Assembly (NCBI GenBank): GCA_007119835.1
Contig: SKOX01000298.1
Location: forward strand, 1-29,750
Source of the DNA: Paracoccaceae bacterium
Lineage (GTDB): Bacteria > Pseudomonadota > Alphaproteobacteria > Rhodobacterales > Rhodobacteraceae
Length of the DNA stretch: 29,750 nucleotides
Direction of reading: 5' to 3'
Shown: positions 14,855 to 22,274 of the stretch, piece after piece
How positions within the stretch are numbered: position 1 is the stretch's first letter
Layout of the letters: every line of letters starts with the position of its first letter
Translations under genes and position numbers: made by a program
Notes under the pieces: generated by a model
What the model saw: only the letters and a program-made list of their open reading frames with translations
What the model was told of the DNA's origin: nothing
Databases searched by the model: none

Positions 14855-17509
14855 ATGAGCGAAAACTACGATCTCGATCCGTCGGAGACGCGCGAGTGGC
14901 TCGACGCCGTCGAGGACGTCATCGACCGCGACGGCCCGAACCGGGCGCACTTCCTGCTCGACAAGGCGGTGGCGGCGGCCCGCGCCAACGGCGCGGCGCT
15001 GCCCTTCGGTGCGACGACGCCCTACGTCAACACGATCCCGCCCGACCAGCAGCCGGACTTCCCGGGCGAGATGGACATGGAGCGGCGCATCCGCAACATC
15101 AACCGCTGGAACGCCATGGCGATGGTGGTGCGGCGGAACAAGGAATCGAGCGAGTACGGCGGGCACATCGCCTCCTTCGCCTCGTCGGCCGCGCTCTACG
15201 ACATCGGGCTCAACCACTTCTGGCGGGCGCGGACGCGGGAGAGCGGCGGCGGCGACCTCGTGTTCTTCCAGGGCCACGCAGTGCCCGGGATCTACGCGCG
15301 TTCCTTCATGGAGGGGCGGATCGACGCGGCCCGGCTCGACAACTTCCGCGCGGAGACCGACGGGCAGGGGCTGTCGTCCTATCCGCATCCCTGGCTGATG
15401 CCGGACTACTGGCAGTTCCCGACCGTCTCGATGGGCCTCGGGCCGCTGATGGCAATCTATCAGGCGCGGTTCATGAAATACATGCACAACCGCGGCCACA
15501 TCGACATGGGCGACCGCAAGGTCTGGGCTTTCCTGGGCGACGGCGAAATGGACGAGCCGGAGAGCCTCGGCGCCATCGGACTCGCGGCGCGCGAGGAGCT
15601 CGACAACCTGATCTTCGTCGTCAACTGCAACCTGCAGCGCCTCGACGGGCCGGTGCGCGGCAACTCGAAGATCATCCAGGAGCTCGAGGGCGATTTCCGC
15701 GGCGCGGGCTGGAACGTCATCAAGCTGATCTGGGGCTCGGGCTGGGACGTGCTCTTGGAGAAGGACGAGAGCGGGCGGCTGCGCCAGCTCATGGACGAGA
15801 CGGTGGACGGCGATTACCAGACCTTCCGCTCGCGCTCGGGCGCTTACATCCGCGAGCATTTCTTCGGCAAGTATCCCGAGACCGCGGCGCTGGTCGAGGA
15901 CTGGTCGGACGCCGACATCTGGGCGCTGCGCCGCGGCGGGCACGACCCGCGCAAGGTGTTCGCCGCCTACGACCGGGCGGTGAAGACCCAAGGCCAGCCG
16001 ACGGTGATCCTGGTCAAGACCGTCAAGGGCTACGGGATGGGCGAGGCCGGCGAGGGCCAGAACATCACCCACCAGCAGAAGAAGATGGCGGAGGACCAGC
16101 TCCGCGCCTTCCGCGACCGGTTCGACATCCCGGTGCCGCCCGAGGAGATCGACAAGGCGCCCTACGTCACGCTGTCGAACGAGCAGAAGTCGTATCTGCT
16201 CGAGCGGCGCGAGAAGCTCGGCGGGCCGTTCCCGATCCGCGACGCGGCCTGTCCGCAGCTCGAGATCCCCGGCCTCGACGCCTTCGACGCGGTGCTGAAG
16301 GACACCGGCGAGCGGCAGGTCTCGACGACCATGGCCTTCGTGCGGGTGCTGAACACGCTCTGCCGCGACAAGCAGATCGGCAAGCAGGTGGTACCGATCG
16401 TGCCGGACGAGAGCCGGACCTTCGGCATGGAGGGCATGTTCCGCCAGCTCGGCATCTACAACCCGAAGGGCCAGCTCTACACGCCCGAGGACGCCGACCA
16501 GCTGTCCTACTATAAGGAGTCGAAGTCGGGCCAGGTGCTGCAGGAGGGCATCAACGAGGCCGGCGGCATGGCCGACTGGATCGCTGCGGCGACCAGCTAC
16601 GCCGTCCACGGCGTGCCGATGATTCCGTTCTACATCTACTACTCGATGTTCGGCTTCCAGCGGATCGGCGACCTGTGCTGGGCGGCGGGCGACAGCCGGG
16701 CGCGGGGCTTCCTGCTCGGCGGCACGGCGGGGCGGACCACGCTGAACGGCGAGGGGCTGCAGCACCAGGACGGGCACAGCCACATCCTCGCCTCGACGGT
16801 GCCGAACTGCATCTCCTACGACCCGACCTTTGGCTACGAGATCGCGGTGATCGTGCAGGACGGGCTCCGGCGGATGTTCGTCGAGCAGGAGGACGTCTAT
16901 TACTACCTCACGCTCGAGAACGAGAACTACCACCACCCGGCCCTGCCCGAGGGCGTCGAGGAGGGGATCATAAAGGGGCTCTACCGCTTCTCGCGCGAGG
17001 AGCAGGCCGGCGAGCGGCACGTCAACCTGCTGGGCTGCGGCTCGATCTTCCGCCAGTCGATGATGGCGCGTGACATGCTGAAGGCCGATTTCGGCATCTC
17101 GGCTGACCTGTGGTGCGCGACGAGCCTGAACGAGCTCGCCCGCGAGGCGCAGGACGTGATGCGGGAGAACCGGATGAACCCGCTCGGCGACGCGAAGGTG
17201 CCCTATGTGACGCAGGTTCTCGGCGAGGCGCAGGGGCCGGTGATCGCGGCAACCGACTACATGAAGAACTTCGTCGAGCAGATCCGCGCCTTCGTGCCGC
17301 AATCTCTGCACGTGCTCGGCACCGACGGGTTCGGGCGCTCGGACAGCCGGGTGCGGCTGAGGCGCCACTTCGAGGTGGACGCGGCCCACATCGCGGCCAC
17401 GGCGGTCTACGCCCTGTTCAAGGAGGGCAAGGTCGACGCCGACACCGTGCGGCAGGCCTACCAGCGCTACGAGATCGACCCCACCAAGGTTAACCCGCGC
17501 ACGGCGTGA
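14855..17509 (+). CDS. aceE: Pyruvate dehydrogenase E1 component, homodimeric AceE type
   Basis: 884 residues, the standard AceE length. It decarboxylates pyruvate with thiamine diphosphate and transfers the acetyl group to the E2 lipoyl domain, in the cytoplasmic complex that makes acetyl-CoA. The ThDP/Mg motif GDGEMDEPESLGAI begins at residue 228 and its distal asparagines are in VVNCNLQRLDGPVRGN (255-270). VRRNKESSEYGGHIASFASSAALYDIGLNHF (92-122 by position) and the regions around QHQDGHSHILAS (647-658) and GTDGFGRSD are AceE signatures. Many alphaproteobacteria use the unrelated two-chain PdhA/PdhB E1, so the homodimeric form is informative for taxonomy or transfer. The ATG at 14855 follows GGGAG by about 9 bases. 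aceF starts 20 bases after its stop. Confidence 0.97.
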   Translation: MSENYDLDPSETREWLDAVEDVIDRDGPNRAHFLLDKAVAAARANGAALPFGATTPYVNTIPPDQQPDFPGEMDMERRIRNINRWNAMAMVVRRNKESSEYGGHIASFASSAALYDIGLNHFWRARTRESGGGDLVFFQGHAVPGIYARSFMEGRIDAARLDNFRAETDGQGLSSYPHPWLMPDYWQFPTVSMGLGPLMAIYQARFMKYMHNRGHIDMGDRKVWAFLGDGEMDEPESLGAIGLAAREELDNLIFVVNCNLQRLDGPVRGNSKIIQELEGDFRGAGWNVIKLIWGSGWDVLLEKDESGRLRQLMDETVDGDYQTFRSRSGAYIREHFFGKYPETAALVEDWSDADIWALRRGGHDPRKVFAAYDRAVKTQGQPTVILVKTVKGYGMGEAGEGQNITHQQKKMAEDQLRAFRDRFDIPVPPEEIDKAPYVTLSNEQKSYLLERREKLGGPFPIRDAACPQLEIPGLDAFDAVLKDTGERQVSTTMAFVRVLNTLCRDKQIGKQVVPIVPDESRTFGMEGMFRQLGIYNPKGQLYTPEDADQLSYYKESKSGQVLQEGINEAGGMADWIAAATSYAVHGVPMIPFYIYYSMFGFQRIGDLCWAAGDSRARGFLLGGTAGRTTLNGEGLQHQDGHSHILASTVPNCISYDPTFGYEIAVIVQDGLRRMFVEQEDVYYYLTLENENYHHPALPEGVEEGIIKGLYRFSREEQAGERHVNLLGCGSIFRQSMMARDMLKADFGISADLWCATSLNELAREAQDVMRENRMNPLGDAKVPYVTQVLGEAQGPVIAATDYMKNFVEQIRAFVPQSLHVLGTDGFGRSDSRVRLRRHFEVDAAHIAATAVYALFKEGKVDADTVRQAYQRYEIDPTKVNPRTA

Positions 17510-17529
17510 ACGACGAGGGAGTAAACGCG

Positions 17530-18879
17530 ATGTCAACGATAGAAGTGACCGTGCCGGACATCGGCGATTTCACCGATGTACCGATCGTATCGGTGCTGGT
17601 GAAGCCCGGCGACAAGGTGGCCGCGGAGGACCCGCTCATCGAGCTCGAGTCCGACAAGGCGACGATGGAGGTGCCCTCGCCCAGCGCTGGAGAGGTCAAG
17701 GAGATCAAGGTCTCCGAGGGCGACAAGGTGAGCGAGGGCTCGCTCATCATGCTGCTCGAGGTCGAGGGTGCCGAGGCCGGCGAGGCCGCGGCCGACCGTG
17801 GGCGCTCGGAGGACAAGGGCCCGCCCGAAAGCGGCGGCGGGCAGACCGAGCCGGAGAAGACGCTGGTCGACGCCAGCGCCGAGCAGAAGGGCGCGCCGCC
17901 GCCGCCCGAGACGCGCGGTACCGAGGGCTCGAGCTACTCGGGCAAGCGCGAGACGGAGGCCGCGCGCTTCGGCATCCACGCGAGCCCGTCGGTGCGGGCC
18001 TTCGCCCGGCAGATGGGCGTCGATCTAAAGGACGTGGAGGGGACGGGCCGGAAGAACCGCATCCTGCGCGAGGACGTGGTCGCATACCTGAAGAAGCGCG
18101 AGACGCCGGCGGCGGCAGCCGCTCCGGCGGCGCAGGGCGGCATGGGCATCCCGCCGATCCCGAAGGTCGACTTCTCGAAGTTCGGCCCGGTGGAAGACGT
18201 CGAGATGCCGCGGGTCAAGAAGCTCTCCGGCCCCGCGCTGCACCGCTCCTGGCTGAACGTGCCGCATGTCACGCACAACGAGGAAGCGGACATCACCGAG
18301 ATCGACAGGTACCGCAAGGAGCTCGACACCGCCGCCAAGCTCGAGGGCTACCGGGTGACGCTGTTGTCGTTCCTGATCAAGGCGAGCGTCTCGGCGCTCC
18401 GGCAGCACTGGGAGGTCAATTCCTCGATCCACCCCGACGGCGACAAGCTGGTCCGCAAGCACTACTACAACATCGGCTTCGCCGCGGACACGCCGCAGGG
18501 TCTCGTGGTGCCGGTGATCAAGGACGCCGACCGCAAGGGCCTCGTCGACATCTCGAAGGAGCTCGGCACGCTGTCGGCGGACGCCCGCGCCGGCAAGCTG
18601 AAGAGCCAGGACATGCAGGGGGCGACCTTCACGATCTCCTCGCTCGGGGGCATCGGCGGCGTGTCGTTCACGCCGATCGTCAACGCGCCGGAGGTCGCGA
18701 TCCTCGGCGTCACGCGCTCGAAGATGGCGCCGGTGTGGAACGGCACCGAGTTCGAGCCACGCAACATCCTGCCCTTGTCGCTCTCCTACGACCACCGGGC
18801 GATCGACGGCGCGCTCGCCGCGAGATTCTGCTCGACGCTGCGGCTCCTGCTCGGCGACGTGCGCCGCCTGCTGCTCTAG
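17530..18879 (+). CDS. aceF: Dihydrolipoyllysine acetyltransferase, pyruvate dehydrogenase E2
   Basis: 449 residues in the usual E2 order. The single N-terminal lipoyl domain (3-78) carries the lipoylated Lys43 in ELESDKATMEVP. An acidic Gly/Glu/Pro-rich linker spans about 80-140, and the peripheral-subunit-binding domain ASPSVRAFARQMGVDL...LREDVVAYL covers about 152-187. An Ala-rich linker leads to the catalytic domain (about 220-449), whose active site is SYDHRAIDG with His422. It accepts acetyl from AceE and gives it to CoA, forming the core of the complex. The ATG at 17530 has GAGGGAG upstream; a GTG at 17506 in frame overlaps the aceE end and has no ribosome site. One lipoyl domain only, compared with three in E. 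coli; a second is supplied by LpdA. Confidence 0.96.
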   Translation: MSTIEVTVPDIGDFTDVPIVSVLVKPGDKVAAEDPLIELESDKATMEVPSPSAGEVKEIKVSEGDKVSEGSLIMLLEVEGAEAGEAAADRGRSEDKGPPESGGGQTEPEKTLVDASAEQKGAPPPPETRGTEGSSYSGKRETEAARFGIHASPSVRAFARQMGVDLKDVEGTGRKNRILREDVVAYLKKRETPAAAAAPAAQGGMGIPPIPKVDFSKFGPVEDVEMPRVKKLSGPALHRSWLNVPHVTHNEEADITEIDRYRKELDTAAKLEGYRVTLLSFLIKASVSALRQHWEVNSSIHPDGDKLVRKHYYNIGFAADTPQGLVVPVIKDADRKGLVDISKELGTLSADARAGKLKSQDMQGATFTISSLGGIGGVSFTPIVNAPEVAILGVTRSKMAPVWNGTEFEPRNILPLSLSYDHRAIDGALAARFCSTLRLLLGDVRRLLL

Positions 18880-19037
18880 GGGGGAAATCACATGGCGACG
18901 AAAGAGGTCAAGGTTCCCGACATCGGGGATTTCGCGGACGTGCCCGTCATCACGGTCTTCGTGAAGCCCGGCGACACGGTGGCGCCCGACGACCCGCTGA
19001 TCGAGCTCGAGAGCGACAAGGCGACGATGGAGGTGCC
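17629..19037 (+). repeat. Duplicated lipoyl-domain coding segment in aceF and lpdA
   Basis: The 47-bp segments 17629-17675 and 18991-19037 are identical at 44 positions and encode the lipoylation loop in both proteins. They lie 1.36 kb apart in direct orientation. The whole lipoyl domains (about 76 residues each) align without gaps, indicating domain duplication or ongoing gene conversion. Confidence 0.8.
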
Positions 19038-20652
19038 GAGCCCGATGGCGGGCACCGTCAAGGAGGTGAAGATCAAGGAGGGCGACAAGGTCACCGAGGG
19101 CTCGGTGATCCTCGTGCTCGAGGCGGACGCGGCGGACGCGCCGGAGAAGCCCGCGGGAGGCGACGTCGAGGAGAAGCCGGCAGCGGCCAAGGGCAACGGC
19201 GCGACACGGCCGCAGCCGTCGGGGCCGGTCGAGAAGGGCGACATCCACGCCGAGCTGGTCGTGCTCGGCTCGGGGCCGGGGGGCTACACGGCGGCCTTCC
19301 GGGCGGCCGATCTCGGGCTGAAGGTGGTGCTGGTCGAGCGCTACCCGAGCTTGGGCGGCGTCTGCCTCAACGTCGGCTGCATTCCGTCGAAGGCGCTCCT
19401 GCACGCGGCGAAGATCATCGCCGAGGCCGATGACATGGCCAAGCACGGCATCAGCTTTGGCAAGCCCGAGATCGACCTCGACGGCCTGCGCGGCTGGAAG
19501 GACGGTGTCGTCAAGAAGCTGACCGGCGGTCTTCAGGGCCTGTCGAAGGCGCGCAAGGTGCAGGTGGTCACCGGCCGGGGCACGTTCACCGGGCCGAATT
19601 CGCTGAAGGTCGAGGGGCCGGATGGCACCAAGACCGTGAGCTTCGACCAGGCGGTTATCGCTGCGGGGTCGGAGCCGGTGAAGCTGCCCTTCATCCCGCA
19701 CGACGACCCGCGGGTGATCGATTCCACCGGCGCGCTGGAACTCGACGGCATTCCAAAGCGGATGCTGGTGATCGGCGGCGGCATCATCGGCCTGGAGATG
19801 GCGACGGTCTACGAGGCGATGGGCACGAAGATCACGGTCGTGGAGCTGATGGACCAGATCATACCGGGCGCCGACCCGGACATCGTCAAGCCGCTGCACA
19901 AGCGGATCGCGCCGCGCTACGAGGCGATCCACCTGAAGTCGAAGGTCACCGCCGTCGAGGCGATGGAGAGCGGGCTGAAGGTGAAGATCGAGGGCCCGGA
20001 CGGCAATTCGTTCGACGACGTCTACGACAAGGTGCTCGTCGCGGTGGGCCGCCGGCCGAACGGCAAGGGGCTCGGGCTCGAGACGACGGGCGTGAAGGTG
20101 GACGAGCGCGGCTTCGTGCCGGTCGACGACCAGCAGCGGACCAACGTGCGCCACATCTTCGCGATCGGCGACATCGTCGGCCAGCCGATGCTCGCCCACA
20201 AGGCGGTGCACGAGGGCAAGGTCGCGGCCGAGGTCGCGGCCGGGTCCAACCGGGTGTTCGACGCCCGCGTGATCCCGTCGGTCGCCTATACCGATCCCGA
20301 GGTCGCCTGGGCGGGGATGACCGAGATCGAGGCGAAGGAGAAGGGCATCAAGGTCGGCAAGGGGGTGTTCCCCTGGGCCGCGTCGGGCCGGTCGCTGGCG
20401 CTCGGGCGCGACGAGGGGATCACCAAGCTCCTGTTCGACCACGAGACCGACCGGGTGATCGGCGCGGGCATCGTCGGGCCGAACGCGGGCGACCTGATCG
20501 CCGAGGTCGCGCTCGCCATCGAGATGGGGGCGGATGCCACCGACCTCGGCCACACCATCCACCCGCATCCGACGCTCAGCGAGACGGTGAACTTCGCCGC
20601 CGAGATGTTCGAGGGCACGATCACCGACCTGATGCCGCCGAAGAAGAAGTAG
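18892..20652 (+). CDS. lpdA: Dihydrolipoamide dehydrogenase (E3) with N-terminal lipoyl domain
   Basis: 586 residues, about 115 longer than a plain E3. Residues 3-78 are a lipoyl domain with Lys43 in ELESDKATMEVP, followed by a Pro/Ala/Lys linker (80-118). The flavoprotein disulfide reductase starts at about 120: FAD motif VVLGSGPGGYTAA (123-135), redox disulfide Cys158/Cys163 in GGVCLNVGCIPSK, NAD motif VIGGGIIGLEMA, and C-terminal catalytic His559/Glu564 in HPHPTLSE. It reoxidises dihydrolipoamide of E2 with NAD+. E3 with its own lipoyl domain is known from some other bacterial PDH complexes. The domain is very similar to that of AceF, including a 47-bp stretch with 44 identical bases. It starts 12 bases after aceF behind a G-rich ribosome site, so the three genes form one operon. 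Confidence 0.97.
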   Translation: MATKEVKVPDIGDFADVPVITVFVKPGDTVAPDDPLIELESDKATMEVPSPMAGTVKEVKIKEGDKVTEGSVILVLEADAADAPEKPAGGDVEEKPAAAKGNGATRPQPSGPVEKGDIHAELVVLGSGPGGYTAAFRAADLGLKVVLVERYPSLGGVCLNVGCIPSKALLHAAKIIAEADDMAKHGISFGKPEIDLDGLRGWKDGVVKKLTGGLQGLSKARKVQVVTGRGTFTGPNSLKVEGPDGTKTVSFDQAVIAAGSEPVKLPFIPHDDPRVIDSTGALELDGIPKRMLVIGGGIIGLEMATVYEAMGTKITVVELMDQIIPGADPDIVKPLHKRIAPRYEAIHLKSKVTAVEAMESGLKVKIEGPDGNSFDDVYDKVLVAVGRRPNGKGLGLETTGVKVDERGFVPVDDQQRTNVRHIFAIGDIVGQPMLAHKAVHEGKVAAEVAAGSNRVFDARVIPSVAYTDPEVAWAGMTEIEAKEKGIKVGKGVFPWAASGRSLALGRDEGITKLLFDHETDRVIGAGIVGPNAGDLIAEVALAIEMGADATDLGHTIHPHPTLSETVNFAAEMFEGTITDLMPPKKK

Positions 20653-20664
20653 GGTGGCCTATTC

Positions 20665-20692
20665 GCGCCTCCTCCCCAAGGGGAGGGGGCGC
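20665..20692. terminator. 13-bp hairpin between convergent lpdA and the CoA-binding protein gene
   Basis: Bases 20665-20677 pair with 20680-20692 (one G-U pair), beginning 13 bases after the lpdA stop. No U-run follows on either strand. In the convergent position it is likely to end or protect both messages. Confidence 0.6.
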
Positions 20693-20747
20693 GGGTCGCC
20701 GCCGGTGCGCCCAGCACCGAGGCGGCGCGTGCCGCGTGCGCGGCGCG

Positions 20748-21239
20748 TCACAGGCGCGAGGAGATCACGCCGGTGTTGAAGCCGCCCATGCGCAGCTCGC
20801 CGTGGAGGCGCTGGTACTCGCTCTTCGGACAGCGGTTCATGATGACGGTGACGCCCTTCGCCTCGGCGCGGGCGGCGGCGGCCTCGTCGATCACGCCGAT
20901 CTGCAGCCAGATCGTCTCGAGCCCGCGGTCGAGGAGCGCCTCGAGCGCCTGGTCGACGACGTGGCCGGCCTCCTCGGAGCGGCGGAAGACGTCGACCATC
21001 TGCACCGTGCCGACCGAGGCCGGGATCGACGCGAGATCGGCGACGACGGTTTCGCCGTGCAGCGTCTTGCCGGCGTGGACGGGATTGACCGGGATCACCC
21101 TGTAGCCTTTCAGGCACAGGTAGCGCGCAACATAGGCCGAGGGGCGAATTGGGTTCATCGACACCCCGACGCAGGCTATGGTGCGCGTGCGCTTCAGGAT
21201 ATCGCGCAGGAGCGCGTCGGAATACGCGTTAGCCGGCAC
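20748..21239 (-). CDS. CoA-binding domain protein, YccU-like
   Basis: 163 residues forming one Rossmann-type CoA-binding domain. The N-terminal nucleotide loop is IACVGVSMNPIRPSAYVARYL (21-41 by position), followed by GYRVIPVNPVHAGKTLHGE (45-63) and the ETIWLQIGVIDEAAAARAEAKGV segment that is conserved in the YccU/CoA_binding_2 group. The family resembles the CoA-binding domain of succinyl-CoA synthetase but lacks the rest of that enzyme, and its physiological role is not established; I do not infer a reaction. The start is a GTG at 21239 with a strong GGAGGG 6-7 bases upstream. It is separated from upstream rlmB by an intrinsic terminator only 22 bases before the GTG, so its own promoter is unclear. 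Confidence 0.88.
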   Translation of the reverse strand: MPANAYSDALLRDILKRTRTIACVGVSMNPIRPSAYVARYLCLKGYRVIPVNPVHAGKTLHGETVVADLASIPASVGTVQMVDVFRRSEEAGHVVDQALEALLDRGLETIWLQIGVIDEAAAARAEAKGVTVIMNRCPKSEYQRLHGELRMGGFNTGVISSRL

Positions 21240-21260
21240 CGTTACCCTCCTGGAGCAGAC

Positions 21261-21290
21261 AAAAAAAGCGCCCGAACCAGGTTCGGGCGC
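21261..21290 (-). terminator. Strong intrinsic terminator between rlmB and the CoA-binding protein gene
   Basis: On the minus strand an 11-bp perfect inverted repeat (21290-21280 and 21278-21268) centred on a single base, so with an effective loop of 3-5 bases, is followed by seven U (21267-21261). A textbook terminator for leftward transcription. Confidence 0.9.
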
Positions 21291-21351
21291 ATAGTTGGAA
21301 CGAGGGACAGTGAGATGAAGCAGGGCAGTTCCAAGCCAGCTGCTTCACTCA
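21268..21351 (-). ncRNA. Structured RNA element downstream of rlmB (3' UTR or small RNA)
   Basis: Between the rlmB stop (21412) and the terminator lies a hairpin: TGAAGCAG (21316-21323) pairs with CTGCTTCA (21340-21347), extended by TGAG/CTCA (21311-21314 with 21348-21351) across a single-base bulge, with GGC/GCC inside the loop. With the terminator this gives a two-hairpin RNA of about 90 bases. No convincing minus-strand promoter is seen just upstream, so a processed or retained rlmB 3' end is more likely than an independent gene. Its layout resembles the 10391-10466 element. Confidence 0.4.
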
Positions 21352-21411
21352 ATGAGATGGTGTGCGCGGGGCGATGGTTAAAGGCCCTACATGAAAAAGT
21401 GAGCATCAGCC

Positions 21412-22194
21412 TCAACGGCCCCGCCTTGCCGCCGCATAAAGCACCACCGCCGCCGCATTCGACACGTTGAGCGAGCCGAAATCGCCGGCCCGGTCGATGC
21501 GGGCGAGCGCGTGGCAGGCGTCCCGCGTCTTCGGCCTCAGCCCCGGACCCTCGGCGCCGAGGACGAGGGCCAGGGGCCCGGCCTCCGCGACCGCGGCGTC
21601 GATCGACACGGGCGCGTCGCCGTCCAGGCCGATCAGCCGGTAGCCCATGGCGGCGAGCTCGCCGAGGGCGGCGGAGAGGTTGCCGACGCGTATGTAGGGC
21701 TGGCGCTCCAGCGCGCCAGAGGCCGACTTGGCCAGCGCGCCGGTTTCGGGGGCGGCGTGGCGTCTTGGCGCGATCACGGCGCGGGCGCCGAAGACCTCGG
21801 CCGAGCGCAGGATGGCGCCGACGTTGTGCGGGTCGGTGACGCGGTCGAGGGCGACGACGACGGGCGCGGGATCCTCCGGCCCGGGCGCGCAGACCGTTTC
21901 CGGGTCGCCCCAGTCGAGCGGCAGCGCCTCGAGGGCCGCGCCCTGGTGCACCGAGCCCGGATCGAGCGGCGCGTCGAAGCGGCGGGGATCGGCGACACGG
22001 GTCTCGAGATCGGGCCGGGTCGCGAGGTCGCCGAGGCGGTCGCGGGCGTTCGGGGTGACGACGAGCCGGAGGCAGCGCCGCGCAGGGTTGGCGAGCGCGT
22101 CGCGCACGGCGTGGATGCCGAAGAGCCAGACGCCCTCGCCCCCACCGCGCGCCGCGCGCTCCTTCGCGATGATCCAGGCCGGCTTGCGCGACAT
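21412..22194 (-). CDS. rlmB: 23S rRNA (guanosine-2'-O-)methyltransferase, RlmB/TrmH SPOUT family
   Basis: 260 residues. It should methylate the 2'-OH of a guanosine in 23S rRNA (G2251 in E. coli) with S-adenosylmethionine. The N-terminal substrate-binding domain shows VWLFGIHAVRDALANP (22-37); the SPOUT domain shows the three knot motifs: NVGAILRSAEVFGA, LALVLGAEGPGL and the terminal GSLNVSNAAAVVLYAA. The usual Asn, Glu and Ser/Asn active-site positions are intact. Another TrmH-like rRNA or tRNA 2'-O-methyltransferase is possible, but the N-terminal domain favours RlmB. The ATG at 22194 has GGGAGG 5 bases upstream. It lies 80 bp downstream of the sensor kinase on the same strand and is followed by a 150-bp structured tail and terminator. 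Confidence 0.9.
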   Translation of the reverse strand: MSRKPAWIIAKERAARGGGEGVWLFGIHAVRDALANPARRCLRLVVTPNARDRLGDLATRPDLETRVADPRRFDAPLDPGSVHQGAALEALPLDWGDPETVCAPGPEDPAPVVVALDRVTDPHNVGAILRSAEVFGARAVIAPRRHAAPETGALAKSASGALERQPYIRVGNLSAALGELAAMGYRLIGLDGDAPVSIDAAVAEAGPLALVLGAEGPGLRPKTRDACHALARIDRAGDFGSLNVSNAAAVVLYAAARRGR

Positions 22195-22274
22195 CGCACC
22201 TCCCGCATGCGCCGCGCAGATGGCACAGGAAGGCCGTCGCTTGCAATGGCTCCGCTTCAGGCCCCCGGCGCCGA

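Noticed and set aside
14831..17536. A 901-codon open frame antisense to aceE
   Set aside because: It is the mirror of a clear 884-residue AceE; its product is low-complexity (Arg, Val, His, Asp rich) with no domain. Long antisense frames are expected at this GC content.
18025..20568. An 847-codon open frame antisense to aceF and lpdA
   Set aside because: It crosses two well-supported genes and their junction and shows no recognisable motif; a base-composition artefact.
20665..20692. A CCTCCTCCCC motif as part of a CCUCCUCCC-type small RNA
   Set aside because: The motif is buried in a stem rather than a loop, occurs once, and has no promoter or U-tract; it fits better as a 3'-end hairpin of lpdA.
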